A DNA stretch of 64,000 bases from NCBI RefSeq assembly GCF_026340675.1, contig NZ_JAPEOX010000003.1, forward strand, positions 248,001 to 312,000, read 5' to 3'. Positions 8,497 to 16,231 of this stretch are shown piece after piece; position 1 is the stretch's first letter; the number at the start of each line of letters is the position of its first letter. Made by a program: the position numbers and the translations under genes. The notes below the pieces were generated by a model. The model saw nothing but the letters and a program-made list of their open reading frames with translations, searched no databases and was not told the DNA's origin. This DNA is from Streptomyces sp. NBC_01264 (lineage in GTDB: Bacteria; Actinomycetota; Actinomycetes; Streptomycetales; Streptomycetaceae).

Positions 8497-10229
8497 CGCT
8501 ACTTCGGGTCACTGTTGAACTTCGAGGCCGACCAGAAGTAGCCGAGTACCGCGAGGCCCAGGCACCAGGCGACCGCGATCCACCCGTTGTTGCCGATCTC
8601 GCTGCCGAGGAGCAGGCCGCGCAGGGTCTCGATGGCCGGGGTGAAGGGCTGGTATTCGGCGATCGGCTGGAACCAGCCCGGCATCCCCTCGACCGGCACG
8701 AAAGCACTGGACAGCAGCGGCAGCAGGATCATGGGCAGCGCATTGTTGCTCGCGGCCTCGGCGTTCGGGCTGATCAGCCCCATGCCGACGGCGATCCAGG
8801 TCAGCGCCAGAGCGAACAGCACGAGCAGCCCGAACGCCGCGCACCACTCCAGAACCGTCGCGTCCGTGGACCGGAAGCCGATGGCCACGGCGACGGCGCC
8901 CACGAGAACCACGCTCGCGATCGACTGCAGCACACTGCCGACGACGTGCCCGATGAGCACCGCCCCGCGGTGGATCGCCATCGTGCGGAACCGGGCGATG
9001 ATGCCCTCGGTCATATCGTTGGACACCGACACGGCCGTGCCGATCGTGGTGCTGCCGATGGTCATCAGCAGCAAGCCCGGCACCAGGTACGCGATGTAAT
9101 CGGAGCGGCCACCGCCACCGATGCCCGCGCTCATCACATCACCGAAGATGTAGACGAAGAGCAGCAGGAGCATGATCGGCGTGAGCAGCAAGTTCAGCGT
9201 CAGGGACGGATAGCGGCGCGCGTGCAGGAGGTTGCGGCGCAGCATCGTGGACGAGTCGCGGACGGCGAGGGCGAAGGAACTCATCGGACGTTCTCCTTGG
9301 ACTGAGCAGGCAGGGCGGACTTACCGGGACGAGGGTCGGTGCCGGTCAGAGCGAAGAACACGTCATCGAGGTCGGGCGTGTGCACGGTCAGCTCGTCCGC
9401 CTCGATGCCCGCGGAATCCAGCAGGCCCAGGAGGGAGCGCAGAGCGCGCTGACTGCCGTCACTGGGGATCCGCAGCTCCAACGCCTCGTCGTCCCGGGTG
9501 ACCTCGCCGAGCACGGTGGTCGCCCTCCGGTAGACGGTCGGGCCGGAGAACCGCAGCCGTACATGGCCTCCAGGGATCAGCCGCTTCAACTCCTCCGCAG
9601 TCCCCTCGGCCGCGATCCGACCGTCGTTCAGCACCGCGATCCGATCCGCGAGCTGATCGGCCTCCTCCAAGTACTGCGTGGTCAAGAAGACAGTCACCCC
9701 GCCCGTGACGAGCTCGCGGATGATCTGCCACATGTTGTGACGAGAACGGGGATCCAGACCGGTCGTCGGCTCGTCAAGGAAAATGATCCGCGGATCACCG
9801 ACCAGGGTCATCGCGATGTCGAGGCGACGCTTCATGCCACCGGAGTAGGTCGAGGCCGGCTTCTTCGCGGCCTCCACCAGGTCGAATCGCTCGAGGAGTT
9901 CGGCGGCCACCCGCCGCCCCTCCCGCTTGGACAGGTGGTGCAGGTCCGCCATCAGCAGCATGTTCTCCTCACCGGTGATCAGCCCGTCAACGGCCGAGAA
10001 CTGCCCCGTGACACCGACCGCACCACGCACCGCCTGCGGGTCGGCCGCGATGTCGTGGCCGCCGACCCGGGCCTGTCCGCCGTCGGCGGTGATGAGCGTG
10101 GAGAGGATCTTCACGACGGTGGTCTTGCCGGCACCGTTCGGGCCGAGCAGGGAGAAGACCGTTCCCTCCGGGACGGCGAGGTCGATGCCGTCGAGGACGG
10201 TCTTGTCGCCGTAGGACTTGCGCAGCCCG
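8497..10229. repeat. 1,733-bp duplicated segment, copy 1 (ABC transporter)
   Basis: This segment recurs at 24996-26728 in the same orientation. I found only two differences (9812 and 9815), both synonymous in the ATPase. The left boundary coincides with the permease stop codon and the right boundary falls inside the ATPase gene, about ten codons from the start in copy 2. Sequences outside the boundaries are unrelated or only distantly similar. Confidence 0.95.
8499..9284 (-). CDS. ABC-2 type transporter permease (copy 1)
   Basis: 261 residues, six predicted membrane helices, ABC-2 permease family (DrrB-like): a short cytosolic N-terminus, helix 1 at about 29-50, and the conserved PFTPAIETLRGLLLG segment before the last helix. 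It pairs with the ATPase encoded just upstream (ATGA overlap) to form an exporter of the DrrAB type. The protein is identical to the copy at 24998-25783. The stop codon sits at the very edge of the duplicated block. Confidence 0.9.
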   Translation of the reverse strand: MSSFALAVRDSSTMLRRNLLHARRYPSLTLNLLLTPIMLLLLFVYIFGDVMSAGIGGGGRSDYIAYLVPGLLLMTIGSTTIGTAVSVSNDMTEGIIARFRTMAIHRGAVLIGHVVGSVLQSIASVVLVGAVAVAIGFRSTDATVLEWCAAFGLLVLFALALTWIAVGMGLISPNAEAASNNALPMILLPLLSSAFVPVEGMPGWFQPIAEYQPFTPAIETLRGLLLGSEIGNNGWIAVAWCLGLAVLGYFWSASKFNSDPK

Positions 10230-10300
10230 ATGGTGGAGACGGCCGCCGGAGACGGGTGGCCGTCGCCTCGACATGATGTGGGCATGACAGAAGAAGGCAT
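9281..10300 (-). CDS. ABC transporter ATPase, DrrA-like (copy 1)
   Basis: 339 residues. Walker A GPNGAGKTT, Q-loop VTGQFSAVD, signature YSGGMKRRLD, Walker B IIFLDEPTTGLD and H-loop LTTQYLEEAD are all present, followed by the C-terminal DrrA-type domain ending before the permease. The ATG at 10300 is preferred over 10312 because GGAGG lies five bases upstream of it. The first ~25 residues, with an odd SCRGDGHPSPAA stretch, lie outside the duplicated block and differ from the partner copy, which begins MTSWAITANGLRKSYG. It lies in one operon with the DUF4097 gene upstream. Confidence 0.9.
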   Translation of the reverse strand: MPSSVMPTSCRGDGHPSPAAVSTIGLRKSYGDKTVLDGIDLAVPEGTVFSLLGPNGAGKTTVVKILSTLITADGGQARVGGHDIAADPQAVRGAVGVTGQFSAVDGLITGEENMLLMADLHHLSKREGRRVAAELLERFDLVEAAKKPASTYSGGMKRRLDIAMTLVGDPRIIFLDEPTTGLDPRSRHNMWQIIRELVTGGVTVFLTTQYLEEADQLADRIAVLNDGRIAAEGTAEELKRLIPGGHVRLRFSGPTVYRRATTVLGEVTRDDEALELRIPSDGSQRALRSLLGLLDSAGIEADELTVHTPDLDDVFFALTGTDPRPGKSALPAQSKENVR

Positions 10301-10369
10301 GAGGCCCTCCATTCGAAGGCTGAAGTGACAGGGGGGTGGAGGTGACGCGGAGGGAGAAGAAACTCCTGG

Positions 10370-11221
10370 TCAGACCGCGGAAGCCGCGGCGCGACGGACG
10401 TCGATGTTGCCGTACTTCGTCCGGGCGCGGACCTTGACGGTGTCCGTGCTGCCCTCCGGGCTCCCTGACGCGGTGAGCGTGTTGCGGACCTGGCCGGAAC
10501 CGGAGCTGACGTCGAGCCAGGCGGCCGTACCCTCGCGGACGCCGACCTCGATGGCCCCGTAGGAGGTCTCCAGCTCCACGGTGCCGCGGGCGACTTCGCC
10601 CACCCGCAGGGTGCCGTGGGCGGTCTTGGCGGTGACCGAGTCCTCGGCCCGCCGGATCTCGATGTCACCGTTGGCACCGCTCACCCGCAGCTCGCCCATG
10701 GCCGCGCCGACGGTCGTGGTGCCGTGCGAGTTCTTCAGGACGGCGGAGCCGTCGACGAAGCCGAGGCGCAGGCTGCCGGAGCTGGTGGTGATCTCGGTCG
10801 CGCCCTCGGCCCGGTCCACGGTGATCGAACCGTGCGACGCGGTCAGCTTGAGCGGGCCGGTGGTGTCGAGGCGCACGTCGCCGGACGAGGTCTTCACCCG
10901 GACCTCGCCGAGCCGGCCCTCGCCGACCACCTGGGTCCAGGCGCCGGTCGTGTCGACGTGCGAACCGGTGGGCAGTTCGACCGTCACGTCGACGATGCCG
11001 GGCTTGCCGAACGGGTTGGACTTGGGCGTCCGGACGGTCAGCACACCGCCCGCGAACGTGACCTCGGTCTGCTCGGCGGTCCGTACGTCCTTGTCGCGCT
11101 TCGTGTCCCGGGGCTGCACCGCGACGACGGTGTCGAGGCGGTCGCCCGCGGTGAACTGGATGGAGCCGGCCTCCACGTGTGCGGTGACCGAGATCGCTTC
11201 GGAGGTGTCGAAAGAAGGCAT
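10370..11221 (-). CDS. DUF4097 family beta-helix protein
   Basis: 283 residues with repeated short beta-strand units of the type TSSGDVRLDTTG, ASHGSITVDRAEG and TSSGSLRLGFVDG, typical of DUF4097 (putative adhesin or lectin-like beta-helix) proteins. There is no signal peptide or membrane helix, so in this form it is probably cytosolic. It is the first gene before the DrrAB-type ABC transporter, an association repeated at 26.8-27.5 kb with a clearly diverged homologue. The role is unknown; the conserved linkage suggests a partner or accessory of the exporter. The ATG has GAGGACGGG upstream. Confidence 0.82.
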   Translation of the reverse strand: MPSFDTSEAISVTAHVEAGSIQFTAGDRLDTVVAVQPRDTKRDKDVRTAEQTEVTFAGGVLTVRTPKSNPFGKPGIVDVTVELPTGSHVDTTGAWTQVVGEGRLGEVRVKTSSGDVRLDTTGPLKLTASHGSITVDRAEGATEITTSSGSLRLGFVDGSAVLKNSHGTTTVGAAMGELRVSGANGDIEIRRAEDSVTAKTAHGTLRVGEVARGTVELETSYGAIEVGVREGTAAWLDVSSGSGQVRNTLTASGSPEGSTDTVKVRARTKYGNIDVRRAAASAV

Positions 11222-11304
11222 GACTGTCCCGTCCTCTTGGGTCTTCCGGGCGTCCCCGCTGGTGGGACGTGGTGTGGGCGAAAGATGCGGTGCGGTGCGT
11301 ACGT

Positions 11305-11346
11305 AATCGAGCTGAACTGATCGAGCTGGACTGATCGAGCCGGACT
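11305..11346. repeat. Three tandem 14-bp repeats before the DUF4097-ABC operon
   Basis: AATCGAGCTGAACT, GATCGAGCTGGACT and GATCGAGCCGGACT follow each other without gap. They end on the stop codon of the ribbon-helix-helix gene, about 85 bases upstream of the DUF4097 start on the minus strand. The position suits an operator for the DUF4097-ABC operon. Confidence 0.55.
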
Positions 11347-11872
11347 AGCGGACCCAGCCCGTGAAGCTCTGCCCCACGCTCTGGGACTTCTCCGCCGTAC
11401 CGGGCCGGGAGCCGCCGTCGACCGCGGCCGATACGGCGCGCACCAGCCAGGCGTTGACCGACAGCCCCTCGCGGCTCGCGGCCTCCTCGGCGCGGGCCTT
11501 GAGGTGGGCCGGCAGGCGCAGGTTGACGCGGGCGGTGCCGCCCTCGTCGCCTTCGGCGGAAGCGTGCGGCGCGAGCGGTTCGGCGAACGGAGCGGCGGAG
11601 AACGGCTCCGCGGGGGCATGGCTCTCGCCGGCCGGCACCGTCACCACGAACTCGGGGTCGAGCCCCCGCAGCCGTACGTCGACCGAGCCGGGGGCGAGTT
11701 CGCGGGTGATCTCGTCCATCGCGGCGGAGAGCACGTTGAGCAGGGTCAGCCGGGTGGCCGACTCCAGGGGAGCGGTGAGCCTCTCGGCCAGCTTGCGGGC
11801 TTCGTCGCCGCCGGCCTCGGCGGCGACGGCGAGCTCCTGGCGGAGGGTGGTGACGTAGGGCGTGAGGTCCAT
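11345..11872 (-). CDS. Ribbon-helix-helix (HicB/Arc-like) regulator
   Basis: 175 residues. The C-terminal half carries a ribbon-helix-helix motif, TARVNLRLPAHLKARAEEAA then GLSVNAWLVRAVSAAV (about residues 113-152), as in HicB/CopG-type DNA-binding proteins. The N-terminal ~80 residues are helical and of unknown fold. The frame is open further upstream, but the ATG at 11872 is chosen because the extension runs through three palindromic operator copies and has Cys/Trp/His-rich, non-coding-like composition. No toxin gene adjoins, so a toxin-antitoxin role is not supported. It probably autoregulates through 11894-11943 and may control the neighbouring DUF4097-ABC operon. Confidence 0.72.
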   Translation of the reverse strand: MDLTPYVTTLRQELAVAAEAGGDEARKLAERLTAPLESATRLTLLNVLSAAMDEITRELAPGSVDVRLRGLDPEFVVTVPAGESHAPAEPFSAAPFAEPLAPHASAEGDEGGTARVNLRLPAHLKARAEEAASREGLSVNAWLVRAVSAAVDGGSRPGTAEKSQSVGQSFTGWVR

Positions 11873-11893
11873 GTCGCACAGCATGGCACAGAA

Positions 11894-11943
11894 ATGGCGC
11901 CATGTCGAGCCAATGTGGCGCCACTCCACCCCACAGTGGCGCC
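11894..11943. promoter_or_regulatory. Three TGGCGCC palindromes at exact 21-bp spacing
   Basis: ATGGCGCCAT (11894-11903), GTGGCGCCAC (11915-11924) and GTGGCGCC (11936-11943) have centres exactly 21 bp, about two helical turns, apart. They lie immediately upstream of the ribbon-helix-helix gene. This phasing is what a cooperatively binding repressor array looks like. Confidence 0.65.
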
Positions 11944-12030
11944 GCAGCACATAAAATCGCTGGTCAGAGCAATGACACCATCGTGCGCCATGGTGACACC
12001 AGGACGGCATCACCGCTGCGCGGGGCACGT

Positions 12031-12057
12031 CCCCCAGCTGAGCCGGTCAGCTGGGGG
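12031..12057. terminator. Stem-loop terminator
   Basis: CCCCCAGCTG and CAGCTGGGGG form a perfect ten-base stem with a seven-base loop. It lies between the ribbon-helix-helix promoter region and the IS110-type element, and may belong to the transcript interrupted or truncated by that element. Confidence 0.5.
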
Positions 12058-12129
12058 GGGGCAGTTCCCACACGGTCGTCCGAAGCCTAATGGGACGTAT
12101 CGGGTCGTAGAGACTTGATGTTGTAGCCG

Positions 12130-13590
12130 CCAGCAGGTGAGCACTTCCGATGCCGGAGCCGTTCGAGTTCTGTGGTCAGACCGTGCCCCTGCTGGTCGGC
12201 CGGGAGGCCATGACCGCTGATGGGATGGCGTGCCCGCCCACGGGCGTGAGCACTGGATCCATTAGGCCGCGTGCCGTGCCTTCCGCAGGCTGCTGTGCAA
12301 CTGAACGAACGGATACGAGCGGGAGAGAACTGTTGCTGCTGATCGGTGACGACTGGGCCGAAGACCATCACGATGTCGAGGTCCAGGACGGGACGGGCCG
12401 CAAGCTGGCCGTCGCGACCCTGCCCGAGGGGGTGGAGGGCATCGCGAAACTGCACGCGCTCATCGCGAAGTACGGTGGCGCGGATGTGGACTCCGCCGAG
12501 GTGGTGGTGGGGATCGAGACCGATCGCGGCCCGTGGGTGCAGGCCCTGATCGCCTCCGGCTACCAGGTGTTCGCGATCAACCCGAGGCAGGTCAACCGGT
12601 TCAAGGAACGCTACGGAACCTCCGGCGCCAAGAGCGATAAAGGCGATGCGCACGCGCTGGCAGACATGGTCCGTATCGACCGTGACCAGTTGCGGCCCGT
12701 CGCTGGAGACAGCGAGCAGGCCCAGGCCGTGAAGGTCGTCGCCCGTGCCCACCAGACACTGATCTGGGAACGCACCCGCACCTTCCAGCGGCTGCGCAAT
12801 ACGCTGCGCGAGTACTTCCCCGCGGCCCTGGACGCCTACGCCGACTTGGCGCTGACCAGCACGGACGCACTGGAGCTGCTGATCAAGGCGCCCACGCCCG
12901 CCACCGCGGCGAAGCTGACGCGCCCCCAGATCACCGCGGTCCTGACCCGCCACCGCCGGCACAACCGGCCCCAGAAAGCCGCCACGATCCAGACCGCGCT
13001 GCGAGAAGAACACCTCGGTCTGCCCGAACCGGTGACCGCCGCCTACGCGGCCGCCGCGACAGCCCACGCGCGCCTGCTGATCAGTCTGAACGAGCAGATA
13101 GCCGAGCTCGAAAGGCAGGTGAAGGCACATTTTCTTGAGCACCCGGACGCTGAGATCTACCTCTCGATGCCCGGCATCGCGGAGATCACCGGCGCCCGGG
13201 TGCTCGCCGAGTTCGGGGACGACCCCACCCGCTACGACAACGCGAAGGCCCGCAAGAACTACGCCGGGACCAGCCCTATCACCCGGGCCTCCGGCAAGAG
13301 CCACACCGTCCAGGCCCGCTACGTCCGCAACAACCGCCTCGCCTCGGCCCTGCAACTCCAGGCGTTCTCCGCGCTGAACACCTCACCCGGCGCCCGCCGC
13401 TACTACGACAAGCAGCGCGCCCGCGACGCCGGCTACAACCCTGCCCTCCGCCAGGTCGGAAACCGCCTCGTCGGCATCCTCCACGGATGCCTCAAAACCC
13501 GCACCCACTACGACGAAGCAACCGCCTGGTCACACCACGCCCAGCTCTATCCCTCTTGACATGAAACGGCATGGGATGTCTGACCTGGCC
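12130..13590 (+). mobile_element. IS110-type insertion sequence (boundaries approximate)
   Basis: One transposase gene with about 200 bases of upstream and a few tens of bases of downstream non-coding sequence. IS110 elements usually lack terminal inverted repeats and target duplications, so the ends cannot be fixed from sequence alone. The element lies immediately downstream of a frameshifted XRE gene, whose 3' end probably meets its right end near 13560-13600. Confidence 0.5.
12333..13559 (+). CDS. IS110 family transposase
   Basis: 408 residues. The N-terminal DEDD domain has IGDDWAEDHHDV, the acidic VVVGIETDRG segment, and KSDKGDAHALADMVR. A coiled linker follows, and a C-terminal transposase_20 domain carries MPGIAEITGARVLAEFGD and the serine-containing TRASGKSHTV. 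IS110 enzymes use a Ruv-like DEDD domain plus a C-terminal Ser. TTG at 12333 is chosen because GGGAG lies seven bases upstream; the longer frame from 12150 adds residues unrelated to the family. The length is normal for the family and the frame intact, so the element may be active. Confidence 0.88.
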   Translation: MLLIGDDWAEDHHDVEVQDGTGRKLAVATLPEGVEGIAKLHALIAKYGGADVDSAEVVVGIETDRGPWVQALIASGYQVFAINPRQVNRFKERYGTSGAKSDKGDAHALADMVRIDRDQLRPVAGDSEQAQAVKVVARAHQTLIWERTRTFQRLRNTLREYFPAALDAYADLALTSTDALELLIKAPTPATAAKLTRPQITAVLTRHRRHNRPQKAATIQTALREEHLGLPEPVTAAYAAAATAHARLLISLNEQIAELERQVKAHFLEHPDAEIYLSMPGIAEITGARVLAEFGDDPTRYDNAKARKNYAGTSPITRASGKSHTVQARYVRNNRLASALQLQAFSALNTSPGARRYYDKQRARDAGYNPALRQVGNRLVGILHGCLKTRTHYDEATAWSHHAQLYPS

Positions 13591-14611
13591 GCCGTTTCCC
13601 GGGCCGGGTGTGAAGTACCCGACCCGGCCGGCGTCGGTTCCGAAGCAGGCGCTGCGGCCTGCGGGGACGTCCGCGGAGCGCTGTCCGAGGCCCCCCAGCG
13701 GTGCCCGCTGTGGCGGGACGGGAACCAGGAACCAGCCCGTCACCGGGATCCCGTTCCTGCTGCCGTCGTCCAGGGTCAGTGTCCCGCTCCACCGGACGCG
13801 TACGGCCTCGGGCACCGTCGGGGCGGGCGGCTTGGTCTCCGGCGGCGGGGTGGAGCTCGGTGGCGGGACGGGCGCGGGCTCCGGCGCGGGGGAGATGGAG
13901 GCCGGGGCGGACGGCGTGGAGGAAGGCGTCGGCGGAGGCGTGGGGCTGGACGAAGGGGTCGGGATCGGTGCGGAGCTCTCGGGCCGAGCTCCGGTTGTCG
14001 TGTGCTGTCCCGGGGCCGGGTTGCCCCGCTGGAGCAGTACCGCTCCCCAGACGATCGCGGCCACCGCGATCAGAACGGCGGCCAGACCCGTCGGCGGGAG
14101 GCGGTGTCCCCAGGGGGAAACCGCCCCGCGGCCAGGGCCGGAAACAGCTTCGGGGAACGGCCCTGGCCCCTGGTGGGGCTCGAGTTCGGCCGAACCCTCG
14201 CCGGGAAGCCGGGCCGGCCCCCGGGTCCTGACTCCGGGCGGCCGGCTCGGCCAGCAGCCGGGCGGTCTCGGCCTCCCGGTCCTGGACCTCCCGCAGCGCC
14301 CGCTCCTGTTCGTAGAGCGCGGCCCGCTCGCTGTTGCGCCCGCCCACCGGGCCCAACGCCCGCTCGTACAGGGCCGTCACCAGCTCGCGGACAGCGGTGG
14401 TGAGCGGGGCCCGCCCGCACCGGTCCGCTTCCTCCAGCAGCGCCTCCACGTAGGCGCTGCGCGGCAGCCGGTCCCCGTTCTCGTACCGCGAGACCGAGGT
14501 GATGCTCCCCCCGTGCAGGGCCACCATCGCCCGCTGCGACAGACCCGCGTTCTCCCGCAGCAGCCGCAGCTGTTCACCCAGCGCCCGCGCCGCCGCCGCG
14601 GAACCCGGCAC
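13560..14611 (-). pseudogene. XRE-type HTH membrane protein gene, frameshifted and cut by IS110
   Basis: The N-terminal part (from about 14611, GTG) encodes a clear XRE helix-turn-helix: LGEQLRLLRENAGLSQRAMV, then SVSRYENGDRLPRSAYVEALL. A coiled region ends near AEPAARSQDPG. At the G-run around 14215-14226 the frame changes. The continuation (GEGSAELEPHQGPG, then a transmembrane helix ending WGAVLLQRG, then a Pro/Ser/Thr-rich linker and a small C-terminal domain) is in another frame. Its 3' end runs into the IS110 element without a natural stop. The layout is that of cytosolic-HTH, single-TM proteins of Streptomyces. A sequencing error in the G-run cannot be excluded. Confidence 0.6.
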
Positions 14612-14656
14612 CCTCCAAGCCGGAGCCGCCCCCGCTCCGGCCGTCGCTGTCAGACA

Positions 14657-14785
14657 TGGCTGCTCCTGGCGGGCGCCATCGGGTACGCCGTCCACCGCCA
14701 CCCGGCCCTGACCGCCCCGCTGACGGCGGCCGGGATGGCCGTGGCCCTCGTCGTGACCTGCGTGTGCACCATCGCCGCCCGTTGA
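14657..14785 (+). CDS. Possible small membrane protein (start unclear)
   Basis: A frame ending at TGA 14783-14785 encodes WLLLAGAIGYAVHRHPALTA followed by a second hydrophobic helix ending CTIAAR, resembling small two-helix streptomycete proteins. No ATG or GTG lies in frame just upstream; the nearest ATG (14656) is one base out of frame. It is therefore either broken, started from a rare codon, or spurious. Confidence 0.3.
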   Translation, partial: WLLLAGAIGYAVHRHPALTAPLTAAGMAVALVVTCVCTIAAR

Positions 14786-14846
14786 CGTGCCGTGCGGCCC
14801 CGAGCGCGCACGCCTACGCCGGACCCCGGCAGGGGCGCCGCACCGC

Positions 14847-15482
14847 TCAGGCCGTGGACGCCGTCCGGCGGGCATAGTGGCGGGCGGCCTTCGCGCGGTT
14901 TCCGCAGCCGGTGCTCGTGCACCACCGGCGGGTGCCGTTGCGGCTGACGTCGTGGAAGCGCAGCCCGCACGTCGGGTTGGCGCAACTGCGCACCCGGTCC
15001 CCCGCGGTGCTGAGCAGCCGGAGGTAGTCCGCCGCCGCGAGGTACCCGAACAGGCGGCCCGAGTCCGGCGCCTCCAGTCGCTCCACGGGCCCGGCGGCCG
15101 TGAGCAGCCGGCGGATCCGGCCCGCGTCGAGCAGCCGGTTGAAGGCGTCGAGCGCCCGCGGCCCCGCATCGGCGCGCCCGACCACACCGGCCAGCGCGGA
15201 GCGGGCGGCCCGGGCGGCACTCAGGGTGTTCCGGTCGGCGCGCAGCTCGCCGCCGGCGTAGGCGGCGGCCACCCGGGACCCGGACAGCCAGCACGCGAGG
15301 CCGGCGGTGGAGTCCAGCAGGTCGTAGCGGCCGTACCGGTCGTGCCAGTGGGTGTTGAGGAGGTCCAGGCTGAGCGGTTCGCCGGTCAGCGGACGCGGAT
15401 CGGGCACGCTCGCCCCCATCGCCGCCCTCGTCGCGGACCCCGTCGCAGCGCCCGTCGCCGCCCCCGCGCGGTCCGCACTCAT
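14847..15482 (-). CDS. CGNR zinc-finger protein (ABATE domain)
   Basis: 211 residues. The N-terminal ABATE domain (about 30-150) starts with LTGEPLSLDLLNTHWHD. The C-terminal CGNR zinc finger reads CANPTCGLRFHDVSRNGTRR then WCTSTGCGNRAKAARHYARR, with four Cys ligands and the signature CGNR. Members of this family are putative stress-response transcription regulators. It starts inside the stop of the TetR gene upstream (ATGA overlap), so the two form one operon; its own longer open frame upstream lies within that gene and is rejected. Confidence 0.85.
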   Translation of the reverse strand: MSADRAGAATGAATGSATRAAMGASVPDPRPLTGEPLSLDLLNTHWHDRYGRYDLLDSTAGLACWLSGSRVAAAYAGGELRADRNTLSAARAARSALAGVVGRADAGPRALDAFNRLLDAGRIRRLLTAAGPVERLEAPDSGRLFGYLAAADYLRLLSTAGDRVRSCANPTCGLRFHDVSRNGTRRWCTSTGCGNRAKAARHYARRTASTA

Positions 15483-16147
15483 GCCCGCAGCCCGGTGTGC
15501 ACGGGTTCGGGTACGGCCGCGAAGGCGCAGTACGGCGAGGAGCCCTCGGCCCGGTACAGCTCCACGGCCTGCGGCGCCACGAGGATCCCCGGCAGGATCA
15601 GCTGCCACAGCCGGGTCAGGTGCCCGCGCAGCGGCCTGCAGGATCGGCCCGGTCGGTGCACCTCCCCCCGCAGGCACACGTCCATCCCGATCAGGGAGTA
15701 CACGAGCTGCGCCGCCGTCCCCCAGGGGTCGGCCGCGCCGGCCAGCGCGTCGGCCAGTTCCTCGCGGACGGCATCGGTCCAGGAGAAGCTGCCGTCGGGG
15801 TAGTGCACGAACTCCCGGGTCAGCCGCGCGCCCGCCCGTACGACGGGGTCGTGCCCGAGCCGCCCGGCGACGGCGTGCGTCATGTCGACGGCGGCCTGCA
15901 AGGGCCGCATCCCGCGGTGCGGCACGGCGCCCAGCGCGCTGACGATCGTCTGCCGGGCTTCGGTCCGCACCGCTCTGACCAGGTCGTCCTTGGCGGGAAA
16001 GTGGTACATCAGGGCGCCCTTGGTCACTCCCGCGGCGGTGCAGATCACCGCGAGCGAGGCCCCTTCGTAGCCGTAGAGGTCAATGGCCTTGGCGGCGCCG
16101 TCGATCAGAGCCCGTCGTGTCCGCTCGGCTCGCTCCTGCTGCGCCAT
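15479..16147 (-). CDS. TetR family regulator, ArpA/ScbR-like
   Basis: 222 residues. The HTH (about 8-55) reads ERTRRALIDGAAKAIDLYGY and then VICTAAGVTKGALMYHFPAK. The VTKGALxxHFxxK signature is typical of the gamma-butyrolactone receptor branch of TetR, and the C-terminal domain carries a Trp-containing ligand pocket region (WGTAAQLVYSLIGMDV). It is coupled to the CGNR gene downstream. It follows the acyl-AMP ligase/methyltransferase operon on the same strand, separated by a strong terminator. It could be a pseudo-receptor that senses other ligands; assignment to that branch is by motif only. Confidence 0.78.
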   Translation of the reverse strand: MAQQERAERTRRALIDGAAKAIDLYGYEGASLAVICTAAGVTKGALMYHFPAKDDLVRAVRTEARQTIVSALGAVPHRGMRPLQAAVDMTHAVAGRLGHDPVVRAGARLTREFVHYPDGSFSWTDAVREELADALAGAADPWGTAAQLVYSLIGMDVCLRGEVHRPGRSCRPLRGHLTRLWQLILPGILVAPQAVELYRAEGSSPYCAFAAVPEPVHTGLRA

Positions 16148-16176
16148 GGGCGCTCCTCGTGCGTAGGGGATGGAGA

Positions 16177-16230
16177 CGTACGGATGGTGCCGCCGGGGGC
16201 TGGGCCCGCACCGGCGGCACCATCCGTACG
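16177..16230. terminator. Perfect 20-bp stem-loop terminator
   Basis: CGTACGGATGGTGCCGCCGG (16177-16196) is exactly complementary to 16211-16230 with a 14-base loop. It begins two bases past the stop of the acyl-AMP ligase gene and 29 bases before the TetR gene, so it should end the ligase-methyltransferase transcript. Confidence 0.75.
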
Positions 16231-16231
16231 G

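Noticed and set aside
11345..11872. Ribbon-helix-helix gene as antitoxin of a toxin-antitoxin pair
   Set aside because: No small toxin-like gene adjoins on either side.
12087..13355. 422-residue minus-strand frame opposite the IS110 transposase
   Set aside because: Shadow of the transposase gene, which has the real domain motifs.
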